A DNA stretch of 64,000 nucleotides, taken from positions 62,001 through 126,000 of the forward strand of contig CAYUVH010000006.1 in the NCBI GenBank assembly GCA_964448135.1, given 5' to 3'. The notes beneath the pieces are model-generated. The model was not told the DNA's origin. It ran no database searches and saw only the letters and a program-made list of their open reading frames with translations. The translations under genes and the position numbers were made by a program. Below are positions 63,001-64,000 of this stretch, in pieces (position 1 is the stretch's first letter; every line of letters begins with the position of its first letter). The DNA is from CAYUVH01 sp964448135. GTDB taxonomy: Bacteria > Verrucomicrobiota > Verrucomicrobiia > Limisphaerales > UBA8199.

Positions 63001-64000
63001 CCTTCAACTCCATTAAGCGTCTTGTAGGCATCAAAGGTCAACTGATTCTTCGCATCGCGCAGCACGAATAGTTCTCGCAGGACATACGACAACAAAGGCA
63101 ACAATTCTCCCTGGCCGGTCGCGCCAGCGAGAATACGATCAGACAGCAACTTGCCATCTACTATTTGAAAACTTAAACCAGCCAATCTTGCCGGACATTC
63201 AATCAGCCGGCGCATGGCATCGGCTTGGGGTGGCAGTAAGTCTATTTGCCCGCCTCCCTCTTTCATCTTCATGAGGACAGGGAGACTTTGGCACTGCTGA
63301 TAAAAGTCGCTGCGGACCGTCGCTATTACCCAAATTACGCCGCTGCGCGCAAAACAATCTAGTGCCGCGACAAAGTGCCCTCGATCTTTATCATCAACAT
63401 TCTTGCCTGTAAAAAGCTCTTCCAACTGATCAACGAGGAGGATCAACCTTACGGCTCCCGCTTTGCCTTGCCCTGCGCGAGTAAGAGCGGGTCTAATGCT
63501 TTGAGCCAAAGTCAGATTTGGATTGTCCGATAATCCATTCGCCAGTACTGCGACCGAATCCGCTGCCACCTTTAGTTCCGGTAGAACTGCTGCCGAGCAT
63601 AAGAGCTCAGCCAATCCGCTACACAAACCGGTTTTGAATTCCGACGGGCTGCAGACTGCGTGTCGCCAGCTGCTGACGAGGCCATCAATTTCATGGTCGA
63701 CGACCGCCGGGACGACGCCGGCACGCGCAAGTGAGGATTTGCCACTGCCGCTCGCACCAGAGATCAAAACAAAAGCGCAACCTTCCCGCGCCTTCTTCTG
63801 TAGAGCGCGGCGTACTTCCAACACCTCATCTTCACGTCCAAAAAAGACAGGACTATGTTCGAACTCAAACGCTTTTAGCCCACGGAACGGAGAACCCTTC
63901 CTTTCGATATCCCACGCTGGATTGGCATCAAAACCCTGGGCCAACGCATCGAGAATATCCTGCAAATGCACTCGCAGCTTCTGGGAGAAGCTTCCGGGAT
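60012..64000 (-). CDS. STAND-type NTPase with WD40 repeats (5' end beyond the window)
   Basis: The frame is open to the right edge; 1329 residues are visible. A conserved linker (FRGLKAFEFEHSPVFFGREDE) leads into a P-loop NTPase with Walker A GASGSGKSSLAR and Walker B LILLVDQLEELFTG, then winged-helix parts, a membrane helix (MLATLLAMAVVAGFWVW) near 525, and a C-terminal half of about a dozen WD40 repeats (LRGHTNGLTSVEFSPDGSRV is one). This is the nSTAND1-WD40 layout used in bacterial conflict, signalling and cell-death systems; the effector would be in the missing N-terminus. Base composition is lower in GC than the rest, and insertion sequences lie next to it, suggesting transfer. Confidence 0.85.
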   Translation of the reverse strand, partial: PGSFSQKLRVHLQDILDALAQGFDANPAWDIERKGSPFRGLKAFEFEHSPVFFGREDEVLEVRRALQKKAREGCAFVLISGASGSGKSSLARAGVVPAVVDHEIDGLVSSWRHAVCSPSEFKTGLCSGLAELLCSAAVLPELKVAADSVAVLANGLSDNPNLTLAQSIRPALTRAGQGKAGAVRLILLVDQLEELFTGKNVDDKDRGHFVAALDCFARSGVIWVIATVRSDFYQQCQSLPVLMKMKEGGGQIDLLPPQADAMRRLIECPARLAGLSFQIVDGKLLSDRILAGATGQGELLPLLSYVLRELFVLRDAKNQLTFDAYKTLNGVEGALAKRVNDVFTELPKTVRDQLPEVLRALVNVVGDEKESVVRQRVPLDKTFPAKSDARQLVDAFISERFFSTGLSPDGVGTVAVAHEALLRAWKLAVDWIKANREFLRIRARVVARMNEGSRLLEGDPLLESASLQLRTSPKGFTNEQVAFINDCVRIAHKNQERRQRRRTQVTAMLATLLAMAVVAGFWVWTLKGKAEKQTALATNESVKRLMQLREAAQSDRLIAQDLFGQGRGPEALAHLARATRYDPSNHITAEMAVVMLNDWLYPLPSAIHIGKDTSAVSLGRREEIVTSVLEDTVKIRDSMTGTILTTLHGHSGPVSRLALSPDAERVVGVLTNKTALVWNARDGKVLATLRGHECPLGACAFSDDHRLIAGVADTVFNRATCTNNLAWVWNTDTGELLATFSGHTNSIYAPSFSRDSRWMVTPSFDQSARVWDVSSGTVKVVLVDTQSMLAASFSPDSSRVVTAGGTSILGGPSPARVWDTQNGRVMADLLGHTGLVYTAEFSSEGRRVVTASQDRTARIWDAESGKTLAVLRGHEQEVQSAHFSSNNQQVVTSSGESGSTDKAIRIWDWNHCKLVVTLRGHTNGLTSVEFSPDGSRVLTASYDGTARIWDSNAGDQMCKLEGQYTYIHFAQYDTTGQRVVGICGKGTGSGHVVCVWNTVSGKRLAIFDGHTNAVLLANISHDSRRVVTASQDKTAILWDVDSGRRLLTLAHTNVVFSAQFSPDDTRVLTRSWNGGGDFYVRLWNALDGKPVLHTEGSFLEFNPGGQYLVTNSRERGTVVWDSKTGNDLGTVSGIPPAFPGKNEQYEIVQREESPASGSKNSWEWRVSSMQSNRLALLARSWGGKSNGLDYYMLPSPDGRYVASASDDKGVEVWDSSGSLIGILPLQSRIHFSQDGLRMLTISEDNTARIWEMCGSAAEAPDWFADFLELLAQQKLGENGELKTVPPDEFMTLRAALLPKVVGERSRHAAIARWFLLPSAKLPSRPGRE

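Overview
The window looks like a chromosomal piece of a GC-rich soil or freshwater member of the Verrucomicrobiota, near Pedosphaera or the Limisphaerales. The signs are an autotransporter-type beta-strand repeat protein, delta-60 repeats, HYR/DUF642-like and thrombospondin-3-like secreted proteins, several ECF sigma factors, and dispersed palindromes of the 'gacgaaatccgaa' and 'gtcccgaagggac' kinds. This placement is inferred from gene style. No rRNA, tRNA or CRISPR array is visible.

Layout. 1-4.2 kb: the end of a secreted beta-strand repeat protein, an NRDE protein and a DedA/ATP-grasp fusion. 4.4-29.6 kb: a region rich in redox and membrane functions. It holds two related ECF sigma factors, a zinc-finger anti-sigma factor, a STAS protein and a sigma-54 activator. 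Its other genes are DinB, DoxX-aquaporin-DUF1223, YHS, a double VOC protein, a five-gene ferric-reductase/Rieske/peroxiredoxin operon, a GMC oxidoreductase, a DM13 protein, an SDR and an ornithine-lipid-type acyltransferase pair. A GH2 enzyme and a GH63-type/glycogen-debranching pair are interspersed. 29.8-34.9 kb: HrpA helicase and an S1/CvfB protein. 35.3-56.7 kb: a surface/secretome region with a CHASE2 kinase, a delta-60/Calx-beta/trypsin protein, a FecR-TPR-beta-barrel protein, several other secreted proteins including a zinc metalloprotease, and another ECF sigma factor. 56.8-64 kb: a lipoprotein-like orphan, an insertion-sequence graveyard, and the start-less part of a large STAND ATPase with WD40 repeats running off the right edge.

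Main result. Reading upstream regions by eye shows two ECF-type promoter families. Family 1, TGTAAGGA(A/T)-N13-CGACC(C/A)A (N14 in two copies), occurs eleven times, and almost every redox or membrane gene or operon between 4.9 and 29.6 kb has one. These include one of the ECF sigma genes and its anti-sigma gene, so the region appears to be a clustered, self-regulated stress regulon. Family 2, TGAAAGA(T/A)(T/A)-N14-CGGA(T/C)(T/A)C, occurs at five gene starts plus one internal site between 46 and 55.5 kb, all on the strand of the secretome genes. In both families the start codon often sits 13-15 bases after the first base of the -10 box, where transcription should begin, which suggests leaderless mRNAs. 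Family 2 modules usually end in clear intrinsic terminators.

How the genes may work together (inference). The family 1 regulon would answer an oxidative or membrane stress with detoxification, electron transfer at the periplasmic face, and lipid remodelling. The family 2 regulon would deploy an envelope and secretome programme in which the FecR-barrel/protease/CHASE2 kinase operon is the sensing and surface module, probably driven by the ECF factor at 56.0 kb.
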